From NCBI RefSeq assembly GCF_900207585.1, contig NZ_OAOP01000004.1, positions 1-64,000 of the forward strand: a stretch of 64,000 bases of DNA. The letters run 5' to 3'. The notes below the pieces were generated by a model. The model was not told the DNA's origin. It saw only the letters and a program-made list of their open reading frames with translations, and searched no databases. Position 1 is the first letter of the stretch; each line of letters opens with the position of its first letter. Source of the stretch: Bacillus oleivorans (GTDB lineage Bacteria > Bacillota > Bacilli > Bacillales > JC228). The position numbers and the translations under genes are program-made. Positions 7,466-16,214 of this stretch are shown piece by piece.

Positions 7466-10400
7466 ATGAAAAAATGGAGTCCCAAGCAATTTTCCGAATA
7501 CTTTCATGCTGAACACGATGCATGTGGAATTGTAGCCTCAATTGAAAAAAAGCGAATCCCTACAAAAGAAAATATTATGAATTGTATCAATGCGCTAATT
7601 ACGATGAATCATCGTGCTGGTTTTATTAATGGCGAAGGTGACGGGGTTGGTATCCATATCGACGTCCCTAAAGCATTATGGAAAGAAAAGCTTAAAGCAA
7701 ACAACGCTGATCCTTCCCTCGTTAATGACCCAGCCTTTACAGTGGGTCATTTTTTTATCAGCCGAAATAATCACGAACAGGCTATTGTTGAATTAAAGCA
7801 GCTTTTATCTGACAATAGCTTTCAATTAGTCTTTGAATCTACTAAGGAAGTAAGAGAAGAAGCATTAGGGCCCAAAGCTCGGATAGAAAATCCGGTATTT
7901 TGGCAAATCGCTGTATTAGGCGATGCTTCCGACGAAAAAGCCTATAATGAAAAAATCTTTCAATTTATCATAGCTGCTGAAAATAATTTAAATGTGCACG
8001 TGGCTTCTTTTAGCCAGCATCATGCGGTTTATAAAGTAATGGGTGCGGGAGATTTGCTTTCTCAATATTTTAAAGACATTTCCAACCCGTTAATTGCCTC
8101 TACCATGACTTTAGGTCATAACCGTTATTCGACTAATACATTGTCTAACTTTTTTAGAGTACAGCCTTTCAGTATTTTAGGACATAACGGAGAAATTAAC
8201 ACCATCTCTAAGCTTGAGGACGAGGCGAGAATGCTGGATGTTCCATTGGTCGATGGCGGAAGTGACTCACAAAACCTAAACAGAACGATTGAGTCATTCA
8301 TATTTCAAAAAGGGTATTCTTTATTCGAAGCTGTAGATATTGCATTCCCGCCAATTATTAATGAAATTAAGTCCTATCCAGAGCATTTGCAGGATTTATA
8401 TACGTATATTCGTGAGGCATGGGGGCATTTCGCGCAAGGCCCTGCTGCCATTATTTCGCGCTACAAGGATGAGGCCGTATTTAGTGTCGATGCGCTCGGA
8501 TTAAGACCTCTATGGTTACTATCTACAGAGTCTTCTTATCTGTTCTCATCTGAACCGGGAATCAAACTGACTTCTGAATACGTAGATGATCCAAAGCCGC
8601 TCGGCCCTGGTGAAAAAGTAGGGTTGAAATGGCATGGTGAAGACATTCGTGTTTACTTTATGGAGGACTATCAGCAAGAGGTTTATCAAAGATTCTCGAG
8701 CAGACACGAGATTGCAGGCGTGAGAAAACAGCTCTACCCTCCTACCATTGCGGAACCTGAAAATAGAATTGTCGAAATTTCCAATAATCAAATCACCAAT
8801 GGACAATACAATGCATTTGGCTGGGAAAGAGAACATATTCAGCTGCTGGAGCAAATGGCTGAAAAAGGTGCAGAACCGATTCGTTCACTAGGACATGACG
8901 CACCGCTTGCAGCTATGAATCCAAGTAGATCCAACATCAGTGATTTTATTAAGGAAAGTGTGGCCGTTGTTACAAATCCGGCGATTGACCGCGACCGGGA
9001 AATGGAACACTTCTCAACCAGAACCATTTTAGGAAAAAGACCTGCTCTTGGCGGTGGTACTCAAATCGAGGAGATTATCCAGCTTGCGAGTCCCATTTTA
9101 CTCGAAGGAAAAATTGGCAGTTTAACGAGCCCATCGATCGAACAGCCGAGTTATGAACAAGTCGTTTATTTCTTTGAAAGCAAAAAGCTAAGCTATTCGA
9201 TTTCAACAACATTTACAGAGGAAGAAACGATTGCTGAAGCCCTAGAGCGAATAAACGATGAAGCAGTCGCTGCCGTTACTGAGGGGCACACGATTTTAAT
9301 CCTTGATGACAAAATGGCTCACCGTGACGGGAACCTATGGATCGATCCGCATCTGGCCGTATCTTCCATTCACCAGGAACTCGTTAAACAAAAACTGCGG
9401 AGAGAGTGCTCGATTCTAGTACGGTCTGCTGCGATGAGATCGTTGCATGATCTCATGATTGCCTTTGGCCTTGGAGCTAATGCCGTGAACCCATATTATA
9501 TGTTCACAACTGTATTTGACGGAGAACCAAATCCTGTCGTGAATCTTTTTTCTGCCCTAAATAAAGGCATTGAAAAAGTTATTTCTACCATTGGAATTCA
9601 CGAGCTTAGAGGCTATGGACGTCTCTTCTCAAGCATCGGGCTTCATGATGAAGTCGCAGACGTGCTGCAGATTGTCAACTTCCTTGGGTCTGACCAAGTC
9701 AAACATAACTTCGACTACTTAAAAGAAGACTCACTGCAGCGTGCTATGGATTATAATGATGAATCAACCCGGATCGGGAAAACCTTCCACCTCTTCCCGC
9801 GTATATGGAAGGCACTCGGTGATGTAGCTAAAACGGGTGACTATTTAGCTTATCGGGAAAAAATGGATGAACAAGAACAAGAAAACCCAACAACAATTCG
9901 TCACTTAACCGAGCTGAAAAAGAACGAAAAATCCACGATTAACCCAGCTGATGTCAATATCTCAGTGGGAGATCACAGTCTCCCATTCGTGATTGCATCG
10001 ATGTCATTCGGTTCACAAAACGAAATTGCCTTCCGTGCCTATGCAGAAGGAGCCGATCGGTTAAACATGGTCAGTATGAATGGTGAGGGCGGAGAAATTA
10101 AAGATATGCTCGGGAAGTACCCGAAGACAAGAGGACAGCAAATCGCTTCAGGTCGCTTTGGAGTGAATGCAGAGCTCCTCAATTCTTCTAATCTATTAGA
10201 AATTAAGATTGGTCAAGGAGCGAAGCCTGGAGAAGGTGGACATCTGCCTGGTTCGAAGGTAACAGCCAAAATTGCCGAAGCGAGAAATGCAACGATTGGA
10301 TCGGATTTAATCTCACCTTCTAACAACCATGATATTTATTCAATTGAAGATTTGGCCCAAATGATTCATGAGCTAAAAACTGCTAATGATCAAGCTAAGG

Positions 10401-11944
10401 TTGCGGTAAAGGTTCCTGTTGTACCAAACATCGGAACGATTGCGGTTGGAATCGCAAAAGCCGGCGCTGATATTATTACGCTTAGCGGCTTTGATGGCGG
10501 AACTGGGGCGGCACGGATTCACGCTCTTCAATATGTAGGACTTCCAGTCGAAATTGGGGTAAAAGCAGCTCACAACGCATTATTAGAAGCAGGTTTACGA
10601 TATAAAGTTGAAATTTGGGCTGACGGCGGAATTAAGAGTGCAAAAGATGTCCTAAAAGTGATGCTTCTTGGCGCAAACCGAGTCGGTTTCGGTACCCTTT
10701 CCATGATCGCAATTGGATGTACCACTTGCCGCGGCTGTCACTTGGATACATGTCATGTTGGGATTGCAACGCAAATTGAAACCGAGGTTCAGGCAAAAGA
10801 ACATGGTCTGCGCCGGTTTGTTCCTCGACAATTTGACCTTGCTGTCCAAGGAATCGTTAATCTGTTCTCCGCTTTCGGTGAAGAACTGAAACGTTTAGCT
10901 GCTGAAATGGGTGTGAAAAATCTCCAGGATGCAGTCGGCCGTTCGGATTTACTTGAGCATGCGAAAGGACTAGAACTGCTTGATTTAAGTGAGTTGCTTA
11001 AACCAATTACAGTTGAGTCTATGCCGTCCATTGAAGCAGCTGCTGCGCTTGAAGAAAATTCTCTGTCTATGGCTGTTGGTGCCGAAAGCTATGACGCTTC
11101 CTTTAGCGATATTCGTGAATCTAAGGAATTCGTCGGCATTATCTCAAACCAGCGCGTTTTAGGAAGCCGAGTTTCCGGCCATCGTGTAAGAGGACGTCTA
11201 GACGGATCCTATCGCCAGCTTCCTGCAGTTCATTTTAGCTTTAAAAAAGGATCGATTCCTGGAAATGGGCTCGCTGCATATAACACAGAAGGCATCACCG
11301 TCTCCATCCAAGGCGGAGCACAAGACGGGGTCGGAAAGACTTCATTTGGCGGTAAAATTGCCGTCCTAAAAGGAAAAGGAAAAGACGGTTTCTTCTACAA
11401 TGGTTCAGTCGGTAAAGGCTTTGGATATGGCGCTCAATCTGGTCTGCTTATTGCTCAAGGCAATGCCGATGCCCGGGCCGGAATCCGTTTATCCGGTGCC
11501 GACCTTATTATCGGAGGTCACCGCAAAGTTCCAGTTCCGCAACAGGAAAATGGAAACTTAGCGGTTCATGCCAACATCAAAGGCTTTGCCTTCGAATATA
11601 TGACAAACGGAAGAGGTCTTGTCTTAGGAGATCCTGGTCCATGGATTTGTGCAGGTATGACAGGCGGTGTCGTCTACCTTCGTCTCGATCCAGCGATTGG
11701 ATTAACTCAAGAAGCCCTTCGCCGCAGAATCGCAAAAGGAGCGAAGGTTTCCATCCAGTCTTTAGATGAAAACAGCAAAAAAGATGTCATTGAACTGCTT
11801 GGTTCGTATTTAACTGCCCTGGCTGATACGGAACAGTATGAAGAAATTAATTGGATTAAATCGCTCCAAAACAATCCAGAAAAACATTTTGTTCAGGTTA
11901 TTCCATCTAAGGAACAAGCCGACCCATCTGTTTCAACAGAGTGA
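7466..11944 (+). CDS. gltB: Glutamate synthase large subunit (GOGAT alpha-type)
   Basis: 1492 residues making glutamate from glutamine and 2-oxoglutarate. Order: class-II glutamine amidotransferase (nucleophile Cys20 in HDACGIV, so a 19-residue propeptide is removed), central domain, FMN synthase domain (residues about 800-1150) and a C-terminal glycine-rich beta-helix. The 3Fe-4S cluster ligands C1085, C1091 and C1096 (C-x5-C-x4-C) are present with an extra C1088. No gltD-type NADPH small subunit is adjacent, so electrons may come from ferredoxin or from a GltD encoded elsewhere. The gene sits between gsaB and the ygaE-like gene, interrupting the B. subtilis order. B. subtilis calls its homologue gltA. 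Confidence 0.93.
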   Translation: MKKWSPKQFSEYFHAEHDACGIVASIEKKRIPTKENIMNCINALITMNHRAGFINGEGDGVGIHIDVPKALWKEKLKANNADPSLVNDPAFTVGHFFISRNNHEQAIVELKQLLSDNSFQLVFESTKEVREEALGPKARIENPVFWQIAVLGDASDEKAYNEKIFQFIIAAENNLNVHVASFSQHHAVYKVMGAGDLLSQYFKDISNPLIASTMTLGHNRYSTNTLSNFFRVQPFSILGHNGEINTISKLEDEARMLDVPLVDGGSDSQNLNRTIESFIFQKGYSLFEAVDIAFPPIINEIKSYPEHLQDLYTYIREAWGHFAQGPAAIISRYKDEAVFSVDALGLRPLWLLSTESSYLFSSEPGIKLTSEYVDDPKPLGPGEKVGLKWHGEDIRVYFMEDYQQEVYQRFSSRHEIAGVRKQLYPPTIAEPENRIVEISNNQITNGQYNAFGWEREHIQLLEQMAEKGAEPIRSLGHDAPLAAMNPSRSNISDFIKESVAVVTNPAIDRDREMEHFSTRTILGKRPALGGGTQIEEIIQLASPILLEGKIGSLTSPSIEQPSYEQVVYFFESKKLSYSISTTFTEEETIAEALERINDEAVAAVTEGHTILILDDKMAHRDGNLWIDPHLAVSSIHQELVKQKLRRECSILVRSAAMRSLHDLMIAFGLGANAVNPYYMFTTVFDGEPNPVVNLFSALNKGIEKVISTIGIHELRGYGRLFSSIGLHDEVADVLQIVNFLGSDQVKHNFDYLKEDSLQRAMDYNDESTRIGKTFHLFPRIWKALGDVAKTGDYLAYREKMDEQEQENPTTIRHLTELKKNEKSTINPADVNISVGDHSLPFVIASMSFGSQNEIAFRAYAEGADRLNMVSMNGEGGEIKDMLGKYPKTRGQQIASGRFGVNAELLNSSNLLEIKIGQGAKPGEGGHLPGSKVTAKIAEARNATIGSDLISPSNNHDIYSIEDLAQMIHELKTANDQAKVAVKVPVVPNIGTIAVGIAKAGADIITLSGFDGGTGAARIHALQYVGLPVEIGVKAAHNALLEAGLRYKVEIWADGGIKSAKDVLKVMLLGANRVGFGTLSMIAIGCTTCRGCHLDTCHVGIATQIETEVQAKEHGLRRFVPRQFDLAVQGIVNLFSAFGEELKRLAAEMGVKNLQDAVGRSDLLEHAKGLELLDLSELLKPITVESMPSIEAAAALEENSLSMAVGAESYDASFSDIRESKEFVGIISNQRVLGSRVSGHRVRGRLDGSYRQLPAVHFSFKKGSIPGNGLAAYNTEGITVSIQGGAQDGVGKTSFGGKIAVLKGKGKDGFFYNGSVGKGFGYGAQSGLLIAQGNADARAGIRLSGADLIIGGHRKVPVPQQENGNLAVHANIKGFAFEYMTNGRGLVLGDPGPWICAGMTGGVVYLRLDPAIGLTQEALRRRIAKGAKVSIQSLDENSKKDVIELLGSYLTALADTEQYEEINWIKSLQNNPEKHFVQVIPSKEQADPSVSTE

Positions 11945-11967
11945 CAGGTGTCTGGATTGGTTAGTTG

Positions 11968-12007
11968 GCCCGCTGCCACAAATTACTTGTGGCGGCGGGC
12001 TTTTTTG
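11968..12007 (+). terminator. Terminator after gltB
   Basis: A GC-rich stem, CCCGCTGCCACAA with TTGTGGCGGCGGG (11969-11999), is followed by a run of T residues. Confidence 0.93.
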
Positions 12008-12107
12008 TGTATGAGTTTTTATTTGATAAGGTTTTTAAGGGTTTTACTGGTGGGTTTTATTCATTTAGATGTTGGGGGTAATAATTGATGTCCTGGGTGG
12101 AGGTGGA

Positions 12108-12680
12108 TTGGGCGTTTTTGGAGAGATTTGGGCGGTATGGTCGATAATTAGGCGGCGTGATGCAGATTTGGGCGGAGTTCGCTATTAATTGGGCGCGCGG
12201 TGCTGGGTTTTGGGCGGAGTTCGCCATTTATTGGGCGGGTGGTGCTGCGTTTTGGGCGGAGTTCGCTATTTATTGGGCGAGTGGTGCTGCGTTTTGGGCG
12301 GAGTTCGCCATTTATTGGGCGAGTAGTGCCTCGTTTTGGGCGGAGTTCGCCATTTATTGGGCGGGTGGTGCTGCGTTTTGGGCGGAGTTCGCCATTTATT
12401 GGGCGGGTGGTGCTGCGTTTTGGGCGGAGTTCGCTATTAATTGTGCGGGTGGTGCTGCGTTTTGGGCGGAGTTCGCCATTTATTGGGCGGGTGGTGCTGC
12501 GTTTTGGGCGGGGTTCGCCATTAATTGGGCGCGCGGTACTGGGTTTTGCGGCTTTCAATATTTTTGGAGCACTCTCCCACCCAGTTTGAGCGGATTTCAA
12601 TGTTTTTGGAGCACTCTTCCACCCAGTTTGAGCGGATTTCAATGTTTTGGAGCGACGCTGCACCAATTTGGAGCGCTGTT
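12108..12680. repeat. Repeat array B: 21-bp TTGGGCG units in 42-bp composites
   Basis: From 12108 units of 19-21 bp begin TTGGGCG. From 12168 to 12545 they alternate as two different 21-mers (TTGGGCGGAGTTCGCCATT type and TTGGGCGGGTGGTGCTGCG type), giving a 42-bp period repeated about nine times. A second flavour follows from 12570, with a GGAGCACTCT and GAGCGGATTT pair, also at about 42 bp. Because 42 is a multiple of three, long apparent reading frames open on both strands; they lack ribosome-binding sites and are repeat artefacts. The array lies after the gltB terminator and before the ygaE-like gene. Confidence 0.9.
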
Positions 12681-12947
12681 ACCTGCTATGAAGTCCATTA
12701 CCTGCTCTGGAGCACCCTCTCAACTTCTGTTGCACCTCTCCTGCCTTCCTGCTCTCGCACTTTCTTCCTTATTTTAGTTCCTCCACCCAACTTTTCTCTT
12801 GAACATTCTCACTAACCCATGTATAGTACAATAATGCTTAGATTGCTAATATTAAGGTGTCATGAGCAAGCTAAGTTTGAATATGATTTAAAAGCGGCTA
12901 TATAAGACTAGCTCATTAACTAAAAAAAGCGAGGAAAAATTTGAATT

Positions 12948-14024
12948 ATGAAATTAGGTGCACGGATCTTTAAAACTGGGTTAGCGATTATGTTGGCTCT
13001 GTTTGTAGCTGAAATTCTGGGCTTACCCGCTCCTTTGTTTGCCGGAATTGCGGCTATCTTTTCGATTCAGCCGACTGTTTACAGATCTTATTTATCAATT
13101 ATTGAACAGATTCAATCAAATATTATAGGGGCAGTCGTCGCCTTTTTATTTGTATATTTTCTCGGAAACGATATTTTAGTTATTGGACTTGCGGCTATTG
13201 TCGTGATTGCCATTAATTTAAAATTAAAAACAGATAGTACGATTGGACTTTCGTTAGTAACCGTTATTGCGATAATGGAGAACCCGGGGAGTGAATTATT
13301 CTCCTACGCCTTGCTTCGTTTTTCTACGATTATGGTTGGGGTTGCTTCATCCTTTGTCATTAACCTGGTGTTTCTGCCGCCGAAATATGAAACAAAGCTA
13401 TACTACCGCATTTCCAATACAACGGATGAAATTATTCGCTGGATTCGGATCCAGCCTAGCATGAGTTCTGAACACACGCTTTTAAAAGCCGATATTAAAA
13501 AACTCAAAGAAAATCTGGTAAAAATGGATCAGCTTTATCTTCTTTATAAAGAAGAGCGTAACTATTTTAAGAAAACGGCTTTAAGTAAATACCGAAAACT
13601 CGTGATTTACCGTCACATGATCTCCACAAGCGGACGCGCTTTAAATATTTTAAAGAGATTGCACCGCTATGAGAATGAACTCCATCTGATGCCTGAAGGG
13701 TTTCAAGAAGCGATTCATGAACACTTGAATACGCTGACGGTTTTACACGAACAGCTGCTGCTTCAATTTTTAGGCAAGGTTCGAACTTCGGAGTTATCCG
13801 AAAAACATACTCAATTCCGAAAAGAACTTATGGATCTCTTTTTCTTGTATGAAAAATGTATGGATCGCGAAGATCAATATCACTTATTCCATATGCTTCA
13901 GCTGATTTCAGATGTGATGGAATACGGAGAATATTTAGAGCATCTTGAGAAACTGATCCATAACTTCTATACCTTTCATAAAGAAGAAAATATACTAACT
14001 ATTACTGAGGAAGAAGAAGTTTAA
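12948..14024 (+). CDS. ygaE: Aromatic acid exporter family membrane protein (YgaE-like)
   Basis: 358 residues. The N-terminal half has five or six membrane helices (about residues 8-150) with FAGIAAIFSIQPTVYRSY and a TDSTIGLSLVTVIAI segment, typical of the ArAE_1/FUSC-like aromatic acid exporter family. The C-terminal 200 residues are a cytoplasmic, charged helical domain likely to form coiled coils, ending TITEEEEV. It resembles B. subtilis YgaE, which neighbours gsaB and ygaD. Efflux substrate is unknown. The start follows AGCGAGGAAA with a rather long spacing. Confidence 0.8.
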   Translation: MKLGARIFKTGLAIMLALFVAEILGLPAPLFAGIAAIFSIQPTVYRSYLSIIEQIQSNIIGAVVAFLFVYFLGNDILVIGLAAIVVIAINLKLKTDSTIGLSLVTVIAIMENPGSELFSYALLRFSTIMVGVASSFVINLVFLPPKYETKLYYRISNTTDEIIRWIRIQPSMSSEHTLLKADIKKLKENLVKMDQLYLLYKEERNYFKKTALSKYRKLVIYRHMISTSGRALNILKRLHRYENELHLMPEGFQEAIHEHLNTLTVLHEQLLLQFLGKVRTSELSEKHTQFRKELMDLFFLYEKCMDREDQYHLFHMLQLISDVMEYGEYLEHLEKLIHNFYTFHKEENILTITEEEEV

Positions 14025-14063
14025 TCAATCAGCAGGCTATTCCTTAAAAGAAGGTATGCCGAA

Positions 14064-14118
14064 AACAAAAAGACAAGATCACCCCTTGCCCAAAAAGGGA
14101 CTGATCTTGTCTTTTATT
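14064..14118. terminator. Bidirectional terminator between ygaE and the dpp-like operon
   Basis: The stem AAGACAAGATCA (14070-14081) with TGATCTTGTCTT (14102-14113) has A-rich and T-rich flanks on both sides. It serves the two convergent transcripts. Its right arm overlaps the last codons of the minus-strand permease. Confidence 0.85.
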
Positions 14119-14995
14119 CTTTCATCCGAGGATCAAGGGCATCTCGGAGTCCGTCTCCCATCAGGTTAAAGCCGAGCACGGTCAGCATAATCGCTAGCCC
14201 CGGGAAAATCATTGTCCACGGTGCATTGTACAAATAGTTGCGTGAATCTGCCAGCATTTTGCCCCATTCAGGCTGAGGCGCCTCGGCACCTAATCCTAAG
14301 AACCCTAATGCGGCAGCTTCAATTATCGCCGTTGCTACTGCTAATGATCCCTGAATAATAATAGGAGCCATACTATTTGGCATAATATGCTGGAAGAGGA
14401 TGCGGCGATTTTTCATGCCAACTGCTTTTGCAGCTACGATATACTCCTCCTGCTTCACACTTAGAACCCTTGACCTGATTAGCCTGCCAAAGTTAGGAAT
14501 GTTTATAATCGCTATTGCAATCAAAGCATTCCTTAAAGATGGCCCAAGAACCGTAACAATCCCGATCGCAAGCAAGATACTTGGGAAGGCTAGTAAAATA
14601 TCAAAAAACCTTGATATGATCGCATCTACCCATCTTCCATAATAGCCTGCAATAATCCCCAACAAACACCCGGCAATCATCGAGCCCATAACTGCGAAAA
14701 ATCCGACCCAAAGCGAAATTCTGGCGCCGTATATAATTCTCGAAAATATATCGCGGCCAAAATCATCTGTACCAAACCAATGCTCACTGGATGGAGCGAG
14801 CAGCCGTTTCGCGATTTCCTGATCGTTATAGCCTGTAGGGGCAATGACAGGTGCCAGCAAGGCAATCGCTATAAAAAATAAAACAATAACAGCTCCCGCT
14901 AATGCCAATTTATTTTTCATAAATATCTTCCACGCCTCAATCCATGGGGAAACAGGTTGTTCATTATCCTTTATTTCTATTAGTTTCGCTTCCAT
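14114..14995 (-). CDS. Di/oligopeptide ABC transporter permease (DppC type)
   Basis: 293 residues. An inner-membrane permease of the BPD_transp_1 family. An N-terminal membrane helix (about 28-50) is followed by the OppC/DppC signature (HWFGTDDFGRDIFSRIIYGA) and five further helices. The coupling-helix segment is AAKAVGMKNRRILFQHIMPN, with the usual xxxEAAALGFLGLG after it. It is the last gene of a minus-strand operon encoding D, F, a binding protein, B and C, and lies 11 nt after the DppB-type gene. Confidence 0.93.
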   Translation of the reverse strand: MEAKLIEIKDNEQPVSPWIEAWKIFMKNKLALAGAVIVLFFIAIALLAPVIAPTGYNDQEIAKRLLAPSSEHWFGTDDFGRDIFSRIIYGARISLWVGFFAVMGSMIAGCLLGIIAGYYGRWVDAIISRFFDILLAFPSILLAIGIVTVLGPSLRNALIAIAIINIPNFGRLIRSRVLSVKQEEYIVAAKAVGMKNRRILFQHIMPNSMAPIIIQGSLAVATAIIEAAALGFLGLGAEAPQPEWGKMLADSRNYLYNAPWTMIFPGLAIMLTVLGFNLMGDGLRDALDPRMKE

Positions 14996-15006
14996 TTCTG
15001 CACCCC

Positions 15007-16011
15007 CTAGCGATACTTGATACGCGGATCAATTGCAGCATACAAAAGATCCACAATGAGGTTTATGAAGACAAATAGAATAGCTATTATAAGAATTCCT
15101 GACTGTACAACCGGGTAATCCCGATAATTGATTGCTTCATAAATATAACGGCCAATGCCTGGCCAGCTAAAAATTGTTTCCGTTAAAATCGCACCGCCTA
15201 ATAGCAGGCCTGTCTGCAGACCGATGACTGTCAGCACAGGGATAACCGCATTTTTTAATGAATGTTTATAAACCACCCAAAACGCCGACATCCCCTTTGC
15301 CCGTGCCGTCCGGATAAAATCAGAATTCATCACTTCAAGCATGGTCGATCTTGTGATCCGGGCGATGATCGCCATCGGAATTGTGGCGAGAGCAACACTT
15401 GGCAGAATTAAATGTTTAATAACTACCCAAAACTGTCCGGTCTCTCCTTGCATTAAGGTATCAATTAAATATAGGTGGGTGATTGCTTCAACCGGATTTC
15501 GGACTTCTTCTCTCCCTGAGGTTGGGAGCCATTCTAACTGGATGGCGAAGATCCACTGCTCCATTAAACCAAGCCAAAAGATTGGCATCGAAACCCCGAT
15601 TAAGGCCAAAACCATTGCACTATAATCAAACCATGACCGTTTAAACCAAGCACTGATAATTCCTGCATTTACACCTATTACAACCGCAATTAGCATCGCA
15701 CAGAAAGATAGCTCAAACGTTGCTGCTAAAAAGGGCCAAATCTCCTCTGTTATCGGGCTGTTCGTTCGGATGGATGTTCCAAGGTCCCCAGAAAATAAGC
15801 CAGCAACGTAGATAAAAAATTGAGTGTACCAAGGTTCATTCAGACCAAGCTGCTCTCTCATGGCATCAATGGCTTCTTTGGTAGCAGCCTGTCCTAAAAT
15901 CAGCTGGGCTGGGTCACCGGGAATGGCGCGAATCATCATAAAAACGATAAACAACAAACCAAAGAGAACCGGAACTAACTGTAAAAGTCTTCTAATCGTA
16001 TAGGCGAACAA
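15007..16011 (-). CDS. Di/oligopeptide ABC transporter permease (DppB type)
   Basis: 334 residues. The partner permease to the DppC-type subunit, with six membrane helices and the DppB/OppB N-terminus (YTIRRLLQLVPVLFGLLFIVF). The EAA-like coupling loop is RTARAKGMSAFWVVYKHSLK. The start is TTG at 16011, with GAGGTGA upstream. It is separated from the preceding binding-protein gene by about 200 bp containing a stem-loop and a short repeat array. Confidence 0.93.
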   Translation of the reverse strand: MFAYTIRRLLQLVPVLFGLLFIVFMMIRAIPGDPAQLILGQAATKEAIDAMREQLGLNEPWYTQFFIYVAGLFSGDLGTSIRTNSPITEEIWPFLAATFELSFCAMLIAVVIGVNAGIISAWFKRSWFDYSAMVLALIGVSMPIFWLGLMEQWIFAIQLEWLPTSGREEVRNPVEAITHLYLIDTLMQGETGQFWVVIKHLILPSVALATIPMAIIARITRSTMLEVMNSDFIRTARAKGMSAFWVVYKHSLKNAVIPVLTVIGLQTGLLLGGAILTETIFSWPGIGRYIYEAINYRDYPVVQSGILIIAILFVFINLIVDLLYAAIDPRIKYR

Positions 16012-16082
16012 ATTTTCACCTCATTTCTTCTTTTTCGAGGCTTGGACACTATTTGATAATGGGTTAACATAAGTTGCGACGG

Positions 16083-16167
16083 TAACTGAAAGTAAGACCC
16101 GCGCTACCGAGAGTAAATCCCCTGCTACCGAGACTAAATCCCGCTCTACCGAGACTAAACACATTGT
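16083..16167. repeat. Repeat array C: four 21-22 bp units (TACCGAGACTAAATC)
   Basis: Units start at 16083, 16105, 16126 and 16147. The last three share TACCGAGASTAAA followed by a C-rich tail. The array lies inside an operon, between the binding-protein gene and the DppB-type permease (both minus strand), just after a stem-loop. It is the smallest of the arrays in this window. Confidence 0.75.
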
Positions 16168-16171
16168 CTAG

Positions 16172-16206
16172 ACAAGGAAGAGGGAGATTTTCGCCTCCCT
16201 CTTTTT
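16172..16206. terminator. Stem-loop after the binding-protein gene
   Basis: AAGAGGGAG and CTCCCTCTT form a strong hairpin just 3' of the binding-protein stop codon, inside the operon. On the minus strand the stem is followed by only a weak T run. It probably acts as a leaky terminator or mRNA stabiliser, raising binding-protein levels above the permeases, as is common in SBP-dependent ABC operons. Confidence 0.65.
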
Positions 16207-16214
16207 GGTTGTCA

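Noticed and set aside
12148-12815. Long reading frames on both strands through array B (repetitive Gly/Ala/Trp or Arg/Pro/Lys proteins)
   Set aside because: The 42-bp period is a multiple of three, so several frames stay open by construction. None has a ribosome-binding site, and amino-acid composition simply mirrors the repeat.
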